NCBI GenBank assembly: GCA_030639305.1
Contig: DAOWCY010000016.1
Location: 1 to 54,879, forward strand
Direction: 5' to 3'
Origin: JAGLQA01 sp023135565
Lineage (GTDB): Bacteria; Acidobacteriota; Aminicenantia; UBA2199
Length of the DNA: 54,879 bases
Shown here: piece after piece, positions 35,796-44,800 of the stretch
Position numbering within the stretch: the first letter of the stretch is position 1
Layout: each line of letters opens with the position of its first letter
Notes under the pieces: model-generated
What the model was told of the DNA's origin: nothing
Database searches by the model: none
Seen by the model: the letters and a program-made list of their open reading frames with translations, nothing else
Made by a program: the position numbers and the translations under genes

Positions 35796-38700
35796 TCATC
35801 CCAGGTCCTGCTCGCCGAGCACATCGAATACCAATTGGGCTTCCTGCTCGTCGATGGCAGAACTGTAATCGCTGACAGTTAACTCCGTTTCTTCCTTCTG
35901 TGTGCAGTGCTCTATTATCCGCAGCAGTTTCTTTTCATACTGCTTTATAAAAGTCGATACTTCCTCTTCAGCAATTGCTTCCTTGTTAAAGGTTGTGGTA
36001 ATCTTCAATCGACCCCTGATAACCAACCCGGATATGGTCAACAGGTATTCGTTTTCCCAGTCGGGACTGAACTGGTCCCCACCGTAAATACCGGCAGCGC
36101 TGAACACATCGTCATCTATGTCCCGATCAAATTGCCCGAAATAATTAAAAGTGATTTCCGGCTTCATACTGAAAAGAATATCCTGCTTGTTCTCCGCGGT
36201 TGTCAAATACTTCAACACTCCATAGTCCAAGCCTTTATCGGGGATTCGCCTCAAGTTCTCTTTGGTATTTTTTACCAGCGCTCCTAAGTCCTCACTGCTG
36301 CCGGTTTCTAAAACTACAGGGTAAAGAGTAGTAAACCAACCCACTGTACGGGTTATATCTACATCCCCTATCACCCCCTCCCGGCCATGCCCTTCCAGGG
36401 CAATCACCACTTTTTCTCCTAACCGGTTTTTCAAGGCCGCAGCCAAAGCCGACAGTAATATGTCGTTTATTTCAGTGTTATAGGCCCGGTTTACTTCTTT
36501 CAGCAGTTTTTCCGTATCCTGGACGGTTAATTCAAAAAATACCCTGCCCATATCTTTCAAAATAGCCGGCCGGGAGCCGCTGTTTTTTGCTAAGGACAAA
36601 AATTCCGTCTCTTCCACTTCTTTCCAAAAGGGCAGTTCCTTCAATAATACCTGCCGGTTAGAATATTCATGCAATTTTTCCGTCCACTCTTTAAAAGAAG
36701 TCGACTTTAAGGGGATTTCTACAGTTTCCAGCGTCTTGCCCTGTAACAATTGTTTGTACAGGGAAGCGAAATCTTCGGATAATATTCTAAAAGATACACT
36801 GTCTACTATTAGGTGATGAATGGCAATCAATAGGTAATCCCCTGCTTTTGTCTTAAATAATCCCACTTTGACCAGCGGCCCGCTGCTTAAATCCATGCTG
36901 CGTTGTATTTGATTACATTTTTCCCTTATTATGCCGTCATAGGGTGTGCGGTCTATTTCAAAAACTTCCATATCTACTAAATTCCCGTCCAGCCCCCTGT
37001 TAAACGGCTTTATCGAGCCAGCTTCCATTTTAAACACCATTCGTAAGGCATCATGGTGTTCAACCAATTTATCGAAAACTTGCCTCACCTTTTCCCGGTC
37101 GAAACCCTCCGGGCGATGCAGCAGTACAGATTGGTTAAAATGGTGTTTGCCCGGGAATTTTTTCTCGAAAAACCACTCCTGGATGGGAGTTAGCCGGGCT
37201 TCGCCTTCTACGACTCCCTGGAACGGTACTTTCTTTATAGACTGTAGATAATCGGCTAACTCCCTGATAGTTGGAGATTGATACAAATATTTGAGGTCCA
37301 ACTTCAATTTGAACTTCTGCAGCCGCGCGGCTATCTGGATGGCATTGATAGAATCACCCCCTAAAGAAAAATAAGAATCATCGATCCCAACTTTCTCAAC
37401 TCCCAATACTTCCTGCCAGATACCGGTCAATATCTTTTCCTTCTCGGTGGTAGGGGGCTGGAATTCAACACTTTCCTCGATCATATCGGCGGGGTCGGGT
37501 AAAGATTTCCTGTCTATTTTCCCATGAGGCGTCAGGGGTATCGTCTCTACCTGGACAAAATAGGTGGGCACCATATGACGGGGCAGCCTGCCGAACAAAT
37601 ATTCCCGCAAGCTTACGATGTCTACTTTTTTATCGGAAATAATATAGGCGCACAACTCTTTTCCCATTTCCATATCTTCACCGGCGCGTTTCACTGCATC
37701 CCTATCGATTACCAGGGCCTGCTTTATATCTTTATGTTCTATTAAACAACTCTCTATTTCCTCCAATTCGATGCGAAATCCCCTAACCTTTACCTGCTGG
37801 TCCCTGCGTCCTAAGAATTCCAAAATGCCGCCGGGCAGCCAACGCGCCAGGTCGCCGGTCTTATAGGACTTACCGGCCTTATCGAACTCATCGGACTTGT
37901 TGGACTTATAAGACCTATTAGCAAACTTTTCTGCCGTGAGTTCCGGGCGGTTAAGATAGCCTGCGGCCAACCCTGCCCCGGCTATATACATTTCACCGGC
38001 AGCCCCTTGGGGCAGCGGCCTTAATTTTTTATCCAGCACGTAGATTTGAGTATTGGCGGCGGGTACGCCGATGGGAACGGAGTGGTAACAGTCATTAACC
38101 GGATCGAATTTGTGAATCATACAGCCGACGGCTGCCTCTGTGGGCCCATATTCATTGTAGATTTCCACCTGACCGTTAAACCCGCTGTGGATGTCCCGGG
38201 CAAGCCGGGTATCCAACATTTCACCGCCAACAATAAAACGCTTGATTTTACATGGCAAATCAGCCGCTATTTTTTTATCCCTGATTAAATTCAAATGAGA
38301 GGGGGTTAGCTTGATTACCCCTACTTTATTATCGTCCACTATTTCTTCGACTACATTTCCTCTTTCCCAACCGCCGTATATAACAACGCTATTCCCGGTT
38401 ATTAACGGCGTAAATATAGAAGTGATAGTCAAATCGAAAGAAATAGGCGTAAACAAAGGAAAATTAACCTCTTTTTCTTTAACGTAGTTTTCGGCTGCCC
38501 AGAGGACGTAATTAACCAGCGAGCGCTGCTCTATCATAACTCCTTTGGGTTTCCCGGTAGAACCGGAAGTATAGATGACATAAGCAGGAGCGGATGCCGG
38601 TTCTTTCCCGGCCGGAGCAGACCCGGGGGAAGAATCGCCGCGGCCTGCTGCACTGCGCCGGTCAACTGCACCGGTATCGCCAATGCTATCGAACTCATCT

Positions 38701-39884
38701 AAGAATATGGTTCCTATTTCAAAGTCGATCGATTTCTCGATTTTTTTAAATAACCCGGTAGTAGTTACTAAGGTTTTCGTACTGCTGTCTGCCAGCATGT
38801 AAGCTATTCTTTCGGGGGGGTACTCGTGATCTATGGGCAAAAAAGCGCTGCCGGCTTTTAAAATACCGAGAATGGCTGTAACAACCTGCGGCGATCTTTC
38901 CATCAGTATGCCGATAATACCCCGGCTGTGCGCGGCGCTGCTGCTTAAAAAATCCGCCAGCCGGCCGGCCCGGTTTTCTAATTCCCGGTAAGTGAGGGAA
39001 AGCCCGCTTTCCGCTTCCAGTACGGCAGTGTTATCCGGGGTTTGCCGGGCTTGCCGGGCAAATAAGTCCTGGATGGTTATATCCGGCCCGTAATCCGCCC
39101 GGGTGTCGTTAAACTCAGCCTGGAGGCGCTTATCTTCCGGGGAAAGTATATCTATATCCCCAATCTTACATTCGACATCGAAAAGGACGCCCTGCAGTAC
39201 GGTAAAAAAATAATCTATAATGCGCTCGACACTCCTTTTTTCATAACGGCCGGCCCGGTATTCCACTTCCCCGGCGATACATTCTTCTTCCTGCAAAAAA
39301 GAAAATATAATGCTGCTGTTTAGGTGTTGGATATATTTCTTATCCTGGATATTCTCCAGTATTATAGATACGTCAAATAAAGAAAAATCCTCTCCTTCAT
39401 AATCCATTTTTAACCGGGGCAAAAGGGTATCGATGGGATAGTTTTGGTTTTTTATGGCTTCATTAACTATATTCCTGGTCTCGAGCAGCAGCTCTTTAAA
39501 AGTTTGCCCGCCCCCTACCTGGAAACGCAGCGGTAAAATGGTATTGATAAGCCCTTCATCTTCTTCCTGCTTGTCTATAGCAGTGGCCACGATAATGTCC
39601 TCGTTCCCGGTGTGTTTGTTTAAAAGAATAACTAACGCTGCGGTCAATATCATATGCAGCTTAGGGGCGGAACCGCTGCTTAATTCCATTAGCCTGATAA
39701 AAAGTTTCTCACTCAATTTAAATTCGACCCGCTCTCTATGATCCTGGGTCAATCCCTTTTGATAATCATATAAAAAATAGCTCCTTTCGGGTTCACCGGA
39801 TAGTTTTTTCGTCCAATAATCCCTCTCTTTGATAAATTGACTTTCGGCAATATTTATTTTTTTGGGAATTTCTTTTTGCGGCAT
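35796..39884 (-). CDS. NRPS: half-C - A3 - T - E (D-Asn module)
   Basis: A 1362-residue NRPS. Residues 1-262 are a truncated C-lobe starting before R-D-Y-W (21-24), with no HHxxxDG. A3 (about 270-800) has YTSGSTGKPKG, YKTGDLARW and GKIDRK. The code by eye is D-L-T-K-I-G-E-V-G, matching known Asn domains. T has S845 in GGDSI. The epimerisation domain (about 895-1340) has H1023-H-L-I-V-D-S, E-G-H-G-R-E (1164-1169) and R-T-V-G-W-F-T-T, so the residue leaves as D-Asn. The C-terminus (V-L-G-E-Q-D-L-G) differs from the D-F-x-[FL] tails, and the next protein begins with a complete C domain. The open frame extends to 39962 over the radical SAM gene, but GGAG at 39891-39894 sits 6 nt before the ATG at 39884. 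Confidence 0.93.
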   Translation of the reverse strand: MPQKEIPKKINIAESQFIKERDYWTKKLSGEPERSYFLYDYQKGLTQDHRERVEFKLSEKLFIRLMELSSGSAPKLHMILTAALVILLNKHTGNEDIIVATAIDKQEEDEGLINTILPLRFQVGGGQTFKELLLETRNIVNEAIKNQNYPIDTLLPRLKMDYEGEDFSLFDVSIILENIQDKKYIQHLNSSIIFSFLQEEECIAGEVEYRAGRYEKRSVERIIDYFFTVLQGVLFDVECKIGDIDILSPEDKRLQAEFNDTRADYGPDITIQDLFARQARQTPDNTAVLEAESGLSLTYRELENRAGRLADFLSSSAAHSRGIIGILMERSPQVVTAILGILKAGSAFLPIDHEYPPERIAYMLADSSTKTLVTTTGLFKKIEKSIDFEIGTIFLDEFDSIGDTGAVDRRSAAGRGDSSPGSAPAGKEPASAPAYVIYTSGSTGKPKGVMIEQRSLVNYVLWAAENYVKEKEVNFPLFTPISFDLTITSIFTPLITGNSVVIYGGWERGNVVEEIVDDNKVGVIKLTPSHLNLIRDKKIAADLPCKIKRFIVGGEMLDTRLARDIHSGFNGQVEIYNEYGPTEAAVGCMIHKFDPVNDCYHSVPIGVPAANTQIYVLDKKLRPLPQGAAGEMYIAGAGLAAGYLNRPELTAEKFANRSYKSNKSDEFDKAGKSYKTGDLARWLPGGILEFLGRRDQQVKVRGFRIELEEIESCLIEHKDIKQALVIDRDAVKRAGEDMEMGKELCAYIISDKKVDIVSLREYLFGRLPRHMVPTYFVQVETIPLTPHGKIDRKSLPDPADMIEESVEFQPPTTEKEKILTGIWQEVLGVEKVGIDDSYFSLGGDSINAIQIAARLQKFKLKLDLKYLYQSPTIRELADYLQSIKKVPFQGVVEGEARLTPIQEWFFEKKFPGKHHFNQSVLLHRPEGFDREKVRQVFDKLVEHHDALRMVFKMEAGSIKPFNRGLDGNLVDMEVFEIDRTPYDGIIREKCNQIQRSMDLSSGPLVKVGLFKTKAGDYLLIAIHHLIVDSVSFRILSEDFASLYKQLLQGKTLETVEIPLKSTSFKEWTEKLHEYSNRQVLLKELPFWKEVEETEFLSLAKNSGSRPAILKDMGRVFFELTVQDTEKLLKEVNRAYNTEINDILLSALAAALKNRLGEKVVIALEGHGREGVIGDVDITRTVGWFTTLYPVVLETGSSEDLGALVKNTKENLRRIPDKGLDYGVLKYLTTAENKQDILFSMKPEITFNYFGQFDRDIDDDVFSAAGIYGGDQFSPDWENEYLLTISGLVIRGRLKITTTFNKEAIAEEEVSTFIKQYEKKLLRIIEHCTQKEETELTVSDYSSAIDEQEAQLVFDVLGEQDLG
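37861..37918. repeat. Repeat-derived insert in A3, between core motifs A6 and A7
   Basis: The plus strand has degenerate 9-bp-spaced units of the type GGACTTAT/CGGACTTG/GGACTTATA. They are read in frame as an S-Y-K-S-N-K-S-D-E-F-D-K-A-type loop between LTAEKF and YKTGDLARW. Similar units lie at 43960-43985 (A2) and 50361-50384 (AT). Confidence 0.5.
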
Positions 39885-39890
39885 TCTTTT

Positions 39891-39894
39891 CTCC
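39891..39894 (-). promoter_or_regulatory. Ribosome-binding site deciding the start of the A3-T-E gene
   Basis: GGAG on the minus strand, 6 nt before ATG 39884. The upstream ATG at 39896 and the long open extension to 39962 lack such a site. The start therefore lies 26 bp after the radical SAM stop codon rather than inside that gene. Confidence 0.6.
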
Positions 39895-39909
39895 ATTAAC
39901 TCGATGTGT

Positions 39910-41640
39910 TTAGAAATTAAAATCGCTGTCGTCAGTACGGGTGTTCTTGGCGAAACCGGCACCCTCTATGTCAAAATTTTCACTGATATAGCCTTTCTTA
40001 CTCATAAAATCAAGCAAAGACGGGACCGCGTTTTTATGTAATCTGCGCCAGCGTTTGTCCGCTTCTACATGTTCATTGTAAGAATAAGGATTGGGGATGC
40101 CCAACTTCCGGCAGTGCTCCTCGAAACGGTGCACCCGGCGAAAGGCTTCTTCCCTGGAAGGTTCCAGCGCCGCTCCGGGAGTGTAATATTGAAAAACCAA
40201 CATATCAGACATTTCCTGCGGGTATAACAACTGGATATCTTTTTGCCAATTTTCAGCGCTGGCCTGCCGGGAATAATGAACCAGGAAATAATTACACTCA
40301 GCCTGGAATATGTCATCTTTCAAATCTTCTATTAGGTCTAAAGTCATCTGGAAATCCTCTTCGGTCTCGCCGGGATGTCCTATGACCCAGTATGTGGTCG
40401 TCTTAATTCCCGCATAGCCCAGGGCCGAAACAGCGGCTTTTGTCTGTGCAGCGGTAATTTTTTTATTCATTTTATCCAATATGCGCTGTGATCCGCTTTC
40501 GGCGCCTAACCTGACCCGGTACAGACCTCCCTGCCGCCAGAGTAAGGTGTTTTTTATGTCCGCCGAGGCTTCATCAACCCTGAAATAGGCGTCATAATAC
40601 AATGAAACGCCTGATTTTATAAATTCCCCGGCCAGATCCGTGACTACCGGGTTTAATAAAGAATCGGTCATAAAAAACAACTGGTGTCCATATTTTTTAT
40701 ACAAGCCGGTCATTTCTTCCACAGTCTGACGGGAATCCTTTGACCGGTACTTCCCGGAAAGTTTTTTGGCAACACAAAAGCTGCAGTGATGGATGCAGCC
40801 GGCTGAGGCGGTGGCTCCTAAATAAGGGTATTTATTTAGGTCTAAGTCGGAAAAATCGGGCACCCCAAGTTCATTAAATTCCAGGATTTTGCCGTCGTTA
40901 TCCTTTTTTGTATAGACCCGTTGGGATTCGGGCAGTTCACCGCGAAGATATTTTAAGAATAACGCCTCTCCCTGGCCCAGGATAATTTTATCTAAATAAT
41001 CTTTGCTTGTTTCCAATAGTATTTCAAAGTTGGGGGAATCGGGCGCATGGGTTTCATTGAAAGTTCCGCCTCCCATCAAAGTTCTAACAAGAGGGTATTT
41101 CTCCTTAGTTAACTTTAAAACAAACAGCGAGGCGGCTATGGTACATTTATAGGCGGTCACTCCAACTACACCGGGTTTTTCTTCTTCCAGCAGTTCCAGC
41201 CAGTAAGCTTTTAACATGACATAAAAATCAGCCATTATTTTGTTTAGCTCGCGGGCTTGACTGTCTTCCACTTCTACATAATAAGAGTTGTGAATCATCG
41301 CTTTTACTAATTTAATATATGCGGCTTCATCCTTTTGATTCCAGTGAGCCATCAAATGACTCTGCAGCACATCATGACCGATATTATTAAAATTGCCCTG
41401 TTTTTCCGCCGGGACACAGCGCTTCAAACAATCGAAGTAATTATTATAAAATTCGAGACATTCATTTTTTACTATCAAATCCACTGTCTTAACTTCATAG
41501 CCATGCCGCTGCAGGAACTCTTTAAGACCGGTTATTCCCAAAGGGGGAATCATAGGGTCCCAGTAGGGCAGTATGGCCAGCAAAATCTTCTCTTTTACAA
41601 CGCCGTTTCCCGGACTTTTTCGATTCTCTAATTTACTCAT
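39910..41640 (-). CDS. Stand-alone B12-binding/radical SAM enzyme
   Basis: A 576-residue protein encoded inside the assembly-line operon. The N-terminal part (about 18-235) resembles a B12-binding domain: P-P-L-G-I-T-G-L-K-E-F-L, a V-V-G-V-T strand, M-G-G-G-T and I-L-G-Q-G-E. The middle has the radical SAM cluster C282-I-H-H-C286-S-F-C289, then R-L-G-A-E-S-G-S and G-H-P-G-E-T-E-E-D as in B12-dependent radical SAM enzymes. Such enzymes often methylate unactivated carbons. The C-terminus ends D-D-S-D-F-N-F, strikingly like the acidic tails of the NRPS subunits, which suggests docking to the line. The ATG has GGAGG 5-6 nt upstream. Confidence 0.88.
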   Translation of the reverse strand: MSKLENRKSPGNGVVKEKILLAILPYWDPMIPPLGITGLKEFLQRHGYEVKTVDLIVKNECLEFYNNYFDCLKRCVPAEKQGNFNNIGHDVLQSHLMAHWNQKDEAAYIKLVKAMIHNSYYVEVEDSQARELNKIMADFYVMLKAYWLELLEEEKPGVVGVTAYKCTIAASLFVLKLTKEKYPLVRTLMGGGTFNETHAPDSPNFEILLETSKDYLDKIILGQGEALFLKYLRGELPESQRVYTKKDNDGKILEFNELGVPDFSDLDLNKYPYLGATASAGCIHHCSFCVAKKLSGKYRSKDSRQTVEEMTGLYKKYGHQLFFMTDSLLNPVVTDLAGEFIKSGVSLYYDAYFRVDEASADIKNTLLWRQGGLYRVRLGAESGSQRILDKMNKKITAAQTKAAVSALGYAGIKTTTYWVIGHPGETEEDFQMTLDLIEDLKDDIFQAECNYFLVHYSRQASAENWQKDIQLLYPQEMSDMLVFQYYTPGAALEPSREEAFRRVHRFEEHCRKLGIPNPYSYNEHVEADKRWRRLHKNAVPSLLDFMSKKGYISENFDIEGAGFAKNTRTDDSDFNF

Positions 41641-41682
41641 TTTAGCCTCCGCTTCGATAGCTTTAAATTTAGATCGTTTTAA

Positions 41683-41760
41683 TTAACTTTCAATTATTAC
41701 CTTTAAATTATAATCATCCACTGGAAATTCAGCGGGTCCTCGAACAGGGATAACCTCCAT
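41683..41760 (-). CDS. Possible 25-aa ORF between the large PKS/NRPS and radical SAM genes
   Basis: A short minus-strand frame in the 161-bp gap: ATG at 41760, stop at 41683-41685. The peptide begins MEVIPVRGPAEFPVDDY and ends L-K-V-I-I-E-S. I see no Shine-Dalgarno site, and a 12-bp palindrome (41767-41778) lies just upstream. It could be chance, a coupling leader for the next gene, or a small peptide; nothing decides this. Confidence 0.2.
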   Translation of the reverse strand: MEVIPVRGPAEFPVDDYNLKVIIES

Positions 41761-41801
41761 TCTAAAAGACCGCGGTCTCTTACAAACGCACTAAAAAAAA
41801 A

Positions 41802-44800
41802 CTATAGAAAGAAATCCTCCTCTTCTTCACGAAGCACACTCGGTTTTATAGTAATAAAGTCATGGGACGCCTTGATATCTTTTAATTTTATATCTATATT
41901 TGTTATTACCTGGTCCAAAATCTCGATATAATGCTGCAGCATCTTCCCGGCGGTCTCTTCCTTAAATAAAACAGAAGAATAGGAAAGTTTCAATATGATT
42001 TTATCGCCTCTTTCCAACACACCCAGGCGCAAATCCGTCTTTATGGCGGAGTTCGAATATCCATAGGCAGCCTGTTTTTGGGCGGGCGCGTCCGTGTCAC
42101 TCTCACGACCCACATTTTCTAAGGCAAAAACCACTTCATATAAGGGATTCCGGCCGGCCTCCTTCTTAAGATCCAACTGCATATATAAATGATCGAAGGG
42201 GTAATCCCGGTTGTCGAAAGCCTGGACTGTATTAGATTTCACAGCTTGCAAAAAGTCAACGAAACTTTTCTCTTCGCCGGGGTTATTCCTCATTAATAAC
42301 AGGTTGATAAACATGCCGACGATATTTTCTAAACCGGGATAATTCCTCCCCGCAACCGGCGAACCGACGATAATATCTTTTTGCCCCGTATATTTCGACA
42401 ACAATATGTTAAACGCCGCCAATAAAAACATATACAGTGTGACATCATTTTGTACGGATAAATCGACCAACTTCGTTCTCATTCCTGTTTCGATTTCCGC
42501 GAATATGGTACGGCCCTCGAAACGCTGCACCGGGGGCCTGGGATAATCTAAAGGCAGGTCCAAAACGGGTATCTCTCCTTTAAACCTATTCAACCAATAA
42601 TCCGCCTGTTTTTTCAGCGAGTCGGAATCGAGATTCTTGTTCTGCCACTCTGAAAAATCTTCGTATTGCAGGGGCAGGACTGCTAATTCCTTGCCGTTAT
42701 ACAATTCTATAAAATCTTCTACCAATATTCTCAATGAAACGCCATCACTTACGATATGGTGAGTATCGAAGAGTAAGATATGTTCCTGTTTTCCGGTCTC
42801 CAGCAGGCCGACCCGCAGCAAAGGCGCTTGCGACAAATCAAAGGGACGTATAAAATTTCTTATTTTCTTTTCAATCGCACTATGTTTTAAAACTGCCTTA
42901 CCGGGAGTCGAATCGTGCTCGATGGTAAAGGGCACATCATCGTGAACCATTTGTACCGGTTGGTCTTCCAACATAGAAAAAGAAGTTCTTAAGCTGCCGT
43001 GACGTGCGATCAACTGTTTAAAGGTTCCGGCAAGTTTTTCAGTATCGACTGCTTCTCTTAAAGTAATAACTTCCGGCATGTTATAAGCAGTGCTCTCCGG
43101 GTGAGTCTGCTGGAAAATAAAGACCCGTTTCTGTGCTGAAGACAATGGATAATATTCCTTTTTACTTGCCGGTTCGATTGTCCTAAATTCGACTGCCGCG
43201 CTTCCTCTTATATATTCAGCCAGTGCCCGGATAGTCGGCGTCTTAAACACCTCTGCCAGCGGCAGGCTCACATGCAGGATTTCCTGGGTTCTCGCAGCCA
43301 CTGCCGCAGCCCGTAAGGATTGACCTCCCAATCTAAAAAAATTGTCGTCGATGCCGATAGAGAAATCCCGGGTATCATCTTCCGTTTGCAGTTCTTTACT
43401 TTCGCCTACCTCTTGCCGGATACCCTCATATAGTACCTTCGTCCATATTTCCGCCAGTTTCTTTTCCAGCGCATCCCTGGGGGCGGCATACTCTCCGCTG
43501 GTTTCTAACCGGGGTTCGGGTAGGGCGCTGCGGTCGATTTTGCCGTTGGGCGTAAGAGGCAGTTCTTCCATATTCACGAAATAGGATGGGATCATATAAT
43601 CGGGCAGGGCTATTTTTAGGTAATCGTGCAGCGCAGGGCTGCCGGGAATTTCGTCGCCCACTAAGTAAGCGCACAGATATTTGTCCGCCACTTCATCGCC
43701 ACGAGCCAGCACTACTGCTTCCCCGATACCGGCATGACTTAACAACCGGTCTTCGATCTCTTCCAACTCGATGCGGAAACCGCGTATCTTGACCTGGTAG
43801 TCTAAGCGCCCTAAGAAATCGATTTCACCACTGGGCAGCCAGCGGGCCAAATCTCCGGTGCGGTAAAGAGTGATTGGTGAGGGGTGATTGGTGTAGGTTG
43901 AGGAGTAAGCGGCAAGACCTTTAGAGGGTGGGTGCGCCGCACCCTCTCCTGTTTTATAGGGCTTATAGGACTTATCGGACCTATAAAAATCAAGCTGGAA
44001 CTTCTCTGCGGTGAGTTCCGGGTTGTTGAGGTAACCGCGGCCCACTCCATCGCCTCCGATAAGCAGTTCACCGGCAATACCGGGGGGCTGCGGGCGGTTA
44101 TTTTTATCGACGATAAATACCTGTGTGTTGGCAATAGGACTGCCGATGTTTATCTTCTCTATCCCGGTGAGTTCCTTGACCGCCGACCAGACAGTGGTTT
44201 CCGTGGGGCCATACATGTTGAATATCCTGCCCCGGAAGTTCTTCTTTAAGCTGTCGAATAATCTCTCCGGGAAAGCTTCACCGCCTACCATAATTTCCGC
44301 TAACCCCTGCAAGCAGGTCAACTGCTCATCGCTGCTCAACAATAAATTAAGCCTGGATGGCGTCACCTGGAGCATATCGACCCTATTTTTCGTTAAAACG
44401 CGGGCCATGGCCTGCGGGTCTTTCTGCTCGATTTCCCCGGCCAAAACAATCTTAATACCGCAGAGTAAGGGCAGCAGCGTCTCCAATACGAATATATCAA
44501 AAGAAATAGTGGTCAGGGCCAGGATGGTTTTGCCGGGAACAAAATCGATCAACCCTGTCATGCCTTTCACGAAATTAACCACATTTCTATGTTCGATGGC
44601 GACGCCTTTGGGATTCCCGGTTGAACCGGATGTGTAGATCACATAGGCCAAACCGGTGGGATCCACGGCAGGAGCCGGGGCAGCCGCTTTATTTTTGCCG
44701 CTTTCGTAGAGGTAAACGCCGTTTATATCCAGTACCTCTTTCTCGAAATCGAGATTTTCAAAAGAGTCGAGCAAATCCTGTTGGGTGAGCAGGAGAGACG

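Noticed and set aside
39885..39962. Extended N-terminus of the A3-T-E protein
   Set aside because: The extra codons mostly overlap the end of the radical SAM gene. The ATG at 39884 has a well-spaced GGAG, and the other two half-C proteins start at the equivalent position.
41767..41778. Palindrome AGACCGCGGTCT as a transcription terminator
   Set aside because: It has no loop and no adequate U-tract after it, and the genes on both sides appear to be one operon.
41641..41801. Cobalamin riboswitch before the radical SAM gene
   Set aside because: The gap is only 161 bp and I see no B12-box-like conserved core or the expected multi-stem folding.
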